Assembly (NCBI GenBank): GCA_017654935.2
Contig: CM065701.1
Coordinates: 3,226,352-3,290,351 of the forward strand
Length of the DNA: 64,000 nt
Reading direction: 5' to 3'
Source: Phymorhynchus buccinoides
Lineage: Eukaryota; Mollusca; Gastropoda; Neogastropoda; Raphitomidae
Shown: positions 33,300 through 64,000 of the stretch, in pieces
How positions within the stretch are numbered: position 1 is the stretch's first letter
How the letters are laid out: each line of letters begins with the position of its first letter
Position numbers and translations under genes: made by a program
The notes under the pieces: generated by a model
Seen by the model: the letters and a program-made list of their open reading frames with translations, nothing else
What the model was told of the DNA's origin: nothing
Database searches by the model: none

Positions 33300-33890
33300 C
33301 AATTTCAACCATTGCTTTCACACAAAATCCTACAATTATAATTGCATTAAATGAAAGAACCAATATGTACAACTCGTCAACATTTTTTTAAAAAGGAATC
33401 TGCTGAAGTACCGACTCTAGTGGCCCAATTGTAAAAGGCCAGTGCAGCTTTCAGTCACGCACACAAACACACTTACGGCTACAGGCACATCACACCACGG
33501 TATCTTCAGGCTTTTGCTTGACAAGCCCACTAAATTGCAGTGCCAAGATTCCAGAACACCCATCCATATCAAATCATAAATATAACAATAATAGTAATAG
33601 TAAGCATTTATCGCGCGTAAATCTTCGAAAACCGGAAAATTATCAATTGTCTTATTAATTATACAATTTAAGAGAGACCTGTTAGATAAACTCAATCTGT
33701 GAAAGTGGTCCAGAGAGGCATCTTTCCTGACTTGTCTAAACCAAAAACCATCATTCCAGGGCTATGACATCATCAATGACATCACACACAGCAGACACAG
33801 GACCGGGCAGGGAAGGGGTTAAAATAAGCCCAAAGCGCTTATGAAATAAGTAAAAGATGCGCGCACGCACACACGCATGGATAATTATAC
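33300..33890. other. Intergenic, nothing recognised
   Basis: Downstream side of PLK1; no clear poly(A) signal could be assigned. Confidence 0.35.
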
Positions 33891-34225
33891 AACACACATC
33901 CACATAATAAACCCCCCTTTTCCTGCATTTCCAAGCTTGTACAGAACGCACAGGCAATGTCTAACAGTCACACACACACGCATGGATAAACATACCAGTT
34001 TGTACAGAACGTACAGGCAATGTACACGCATCCATATAATAAACCACCCTTTTCCAGCATTTCCACAATTTGCACAGAACGCACAGGCAATGTCTAACAG
34101 TCACACTCACGCATGGATAAACATACCAGTTTGTACAGAATGCACAGGCAATGTACACGCATCCATATAATAAACCACCCTTTTCCTGCATTTCCACAGA
34201 ACGCACAGGCAATGTCTAACAGTCA
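33891..34225. repeat. Tandem repeat just downstream of PLK1 stop
   Basis: Three imperfect units of about 118-140 bp (gcacaggcaatgtctaacag, cgcatggataaacataccag, cgcatccatataataaacca) end 10 bp before the stop codon, so they lie in the probable 3' UTR. Confidence 0.8.
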
Positions 34226-34234
34226 CACACACGA

Positions 34235-61567
<27,333 letters not shown>

Positions 61568-61800
61568 GTTTGCAAGCCACTACAGCTGACTATTTGGACA
61601 AAAACTAACGGAAAGGTTGTATGACCTTATTTCATGTCTCCTGACAACCACGATTCAAATCATGCACTTTCGAGTGCAGAAGATCTCAAAGCTTCAACGA
61701 TTGGCTACATAGTGTGAAGGAACGTGATTGGCTGAAAACCCGCCGCCTGGCGGGCAACTTGAACTTGCCTTTCACAGCTGTTATTTTTAGCGTAGTCAGT
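61568..61800 (-). promoter_or_regulatory. PLK1 upstream region with cell-cycle promoter motifs
   Basis: Upstream of the PLK1 ATG the minus strand shows TTTGAA (61659-61654, CHR-like), two CCAAT boxes (61704-61700 and 61731-61727, 27 bp apart) and a GC palindrome with GGCGGG-type half-sites (61739-61754, E2F-like). CHR plus paired CCAAT boxes is the usual layout of DREAM/NF-Y controlled G2/M promoters. The motifs are short, so each alone could be chance; their grouping at the right place is the argument. No transcription start can be fixed. Confidence 0.45.
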
Positions 61801-62590
61801 AAAGTGAAAGTTAAAAATATTCGCATGTTTTGTCAGCCTACCTCCGACGAGAATGGGGCATAGATTAAGAATGGGGTGGGGGCTAATTCATCCAGTCAGC
61901 ATTTAGTGAGGGCAAATCTCTGTGACTACACCTGAAATGAGTTCACAGCAAAATGCAGTATCATAGTATGGAGGATACAAACTTGAAACTAGCCAAAGAG
62001 CTTGACGGCTTATTTAATCCTTCTTCTTCTTCTTCTTCTTCTCCTTAGGCAGCCAACTTCAACACGCTGAAGGTTCTGCTGCACTTTAGGGGGTAGTACG
62101 AAAAAGAGAAAAATAGCAAGAGATAGAGTACAAAGCGAAATAATAACATTATGGGGAAATAGAAAGAAAGAAATGAACTGATTGCAAGACAGTCAGGAAA
62201 TAACTGAGTATTCACACGGAAATCACAGATACACAGTTTACCATGTAGAAAGAATTAAGTTAAATATGTGAGGATTTGATTTGGGGAGGGGGGTTGGGGT
62301 GGGTGGGTGTGATAGAGGGAAAGACGAGATAAAGGTCATGCCCGACCGTTAAATGTACCCAGACTGGCCAGGGACACCCGGGCCCCACATGATGCATGTA
62401 GAGTGTCATACACGACCGCTTAGTCCCCCCAGATCAACCGGGGAAACACGGGCCCCACATGATGCATGCACAGGAGTATTTGTATTCAGGTGACAATACA
62501 TGCATGCAAATAAAGGGGGGGGGGGGGGGGCATCTGTTTTTGGTGGTGGTGTGTGTGTGTGGGGATGCAGGGGTTGGAGGTGGGGAGGGG
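61800..62590. other. Upstream intergenic DNA, possibly LINE 3' flank
   Basis: (TTC)n at 62021-62042, a duplicated block (gggccccacatgatgcatg) at 62381 and 62451, poly-G at 62515-62530. It may be the 3' UTR of the minus-strand LINE that follows. Confidence 0.4.
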
Positions 62591-62599
62591 AAGGCAGAG

Positions 62600-63206
62600 G
62601 AATGGTTGTTTAGTAGAGGTGCTTTTGGAGGCCCCTCTTGAAGGCCTCCAAGGACTGGGTGGAGGCAACTTCCTCGGGGAGGCCGTTCCACTGCGGGATA
62701 GTGCGAGGGAAGAAAGTGGACTGTCTGTATTGAGTTCTATGGCTTGGGATGTCGTATGAAGCTGAGTGAGATTGACGGAGACTTTTCTTCTGCAGGGTAT
62801 TTGTTGGAAGATAGGGGAAGACGGGGTAAAAAGCGCATGGGCGGGTAAGAAGCCCACCCCAATTATCTCATGAAATAAAGAAAATTTCAGTCAAATTTGC
62901 CCATGAGACGAATGCTAGACATTAACGCTCGTCTCATGGGCAAAATGAGACTGAAATTTGCTTCATTTCATGAGATAATTGGGGTGGGCTTCTTACCCGC
63001 CCATGCGCTTTTTACCCCGTCTTCCCCTACTTGGAATTGATTTGGAGGAGATCTGTGTGGAATTTAAAGAAAGTAGTCAGACGGGCTTCAGTTCGACGGG
63101 TCTGTAGAAGGGGCCATTTCAAGTTTTTCAGGAGGTCTGCCGATCTTGTTGCCTGACGGTAGTCTCGGGCCACCCATCTTGCAGCTCGGACCTCTACCAC
63201 TACTAG
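62600..63206 (-). mobile_element. LINE reverse transcriptase C-terminus, split by a palindrome
   Basis: 63206-63030 reads RAARWVARDYRQATRSADLL and ARLTTFFKFHTDLLQ; after the palindrome it continues at 62800-62610 as SYDIPSHRTQYRQSTFFPRT and WNGLPEEV, FKRGLQKHLY. The two halves are adjacent parts of one ORF. Confidence 0.85.
62812..63029. mobile_element. Palindromic foldback MITE, copy 1
   Basis: taggggaagacggggtaaaa to its exact mirror ending cttccccta; about 218 bp, arms of about 95 bp. It interrupts the LINE ORF. ttggaa occurs just outside both ends. Confidence 0.88.
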
Positions 63207-63424
63207 GGGAAGACGGGGTAAAAAGCGCATGGGCGGGTAAGAAGCCCACCCCAATTATCTCATGAAACTAAAGAAAATTTCAGTCAAATTTGCCCATGAG
63301 ACGAATGCTAGACATTAACGCTCGTCTCATGGGCAAAATGAGACTGAAATTTGCTTCATTTCATGAGATAATTGGGGTGGGCTTCTTACCCGCCCATGCG
63401 CTTTTTACCCCGTCTTCCCCTACT
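63207..63424. mobile_element. Palindromic foldback MITE, copy 2
   Basis: Nearly identical to copy 1 (one extra C seen, gaaactaaag for gaaataaag). Flanked by actacta repeats. It sits at the junction of two oppositely oriented LINE pieces. Confidence 0.88.
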
Positions 63425-63436
63425 ACTACTACTAGG

Positions 63437-63900
63437 TGAAGACGGGGTAAACATCAATGACTTGCCAGAAAAGCTTTCCTCCAACGCAAGGCTGTTCGCG
63501 GATACCACTGCAGTCTACCGACTCGTCTTCTCAGGGGAAGACCATGCCCATTTACAGCAAGACCTCCAGCGCCTCGAGGAATGGGAGAAGAAATGGGACA
63601 TGCAGTTTCACCCTGGGAAATGTCAAACCTTGGCCGTCACGCGAAGCAGGAAGCCCTCACATTTCCCCTACCATCTTCATGGTCACGTCCTGGACACTGG
63701 GCAGTCTGCAAAGTACCTGGGCGTCACCCTCCAGGCAAACGGCAGCTGGGACATCCACTACCCCATCCATGACCCCACCCACACCTGTAACACACCCTTC
63801 CCGTCACGCACTTCTCCTGCCACGTTTTCACCCCCTTTTCCCCCAACCATATCGACGCCGGTCGTCCGGACGGCAACGTGCTCTGATGTTTTTCTTCCTG
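63437..63900 (+). mobile_element. LINE reverse transcriptase, catalytic part, damaged
   Basis: Reads NINDLPEKLSSNARLFADTT, LQRLEEWEKKWDMQFHPGK and SAKYLGVTLQANGSWDIHY. The usual FADD of the catalytic site is FADT, so it is inactive. Homology fades after about 63780. Confidence 0.8.
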
Positions 63901-64000
63901 ACTGGAGTCCCCCTGTTCTGACGGAACAGAACCATAAAAATGATGGTGTTGGTTGTTTTGTGAAAGAGAAAAGAAGAAGGGGTGGAGTGGAGCTGGGGGT

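Noticed and set aside
63457..63921. 154-codon frame MTCQKSFPPT...
   Set aside because: A shadow frame; the frame starting at 63450 carries the reverse-transcriptase motifs.

Overview
The window is animal nuclear DNA: split genes with GT-AG introns, tRNA-derived SINEs, non-LTR retrotransposon debris, many short inverted-repeat transposons and long tandem arrays. The SINE types, the repeat load and the protein sequences suggest a lophotrochozoan, most likely a marine gastropod mollusc. That is an inference; no species-diagnostic sequence is present.

Two genes face each other (convergent). On the plus strand, 1219-12140 holds seven exons of an LRRC72-like leucine-rich-repeat protein; only a short first exon is missing. 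On the minus strand, 61567-34235 holds a complete polo-like kinase 1 (PLK1) gene: 13 exons, all phases consistent, 597 residues, with every kinase and polo-box landmark intact. About 22 kb of repeat-rich intergenic DNA (12141-34234) separates their 3' ends. The PLK1 upstream region (61568-61760) carries a CHR-like box, two CCAAT boxes and an E2F-like palindrome, as expected for a G2/M gene. Beyond it (62590-63900) are LINE pieces broken by two nearly identical palindromic elements.

Regions: 1-1218, LINE fragments. 1219-12140, LRRC72 with introns full of MITEs, SINEs and minisatellites. 12141-18480, intergenic repeats including a 0.4-kb palindrome. 18494-25386, one MITE nested in another, whose two junctions have grown into a 121-bp and a 97-bp tandem array. 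25387-34234, further intergenic minisatellites and interspersed repeats. 34235-61567, PLK1. 61568-64000, promoter region and LINE/foldback DNA.

The main observation is that PLK1 is surrounded by tandem copies of its own exon edges. Partial copies of exons 4, 6, 7, 10, 11 and 12, with splice sites, lie beside the real exons, and tandem arrays run up to the donors of exons 5 and 8. LRRC72 exon 3 shows the same thing. The true exons still join into an intact reading frame, so the splicing machinery must choose the real sites among many decoys. A 2.8-kb transposon-like element in PLK1 intron 7 carries ten copies of a 15-bp box (GTTGTCAGCGCTACC) that I cannot explain.
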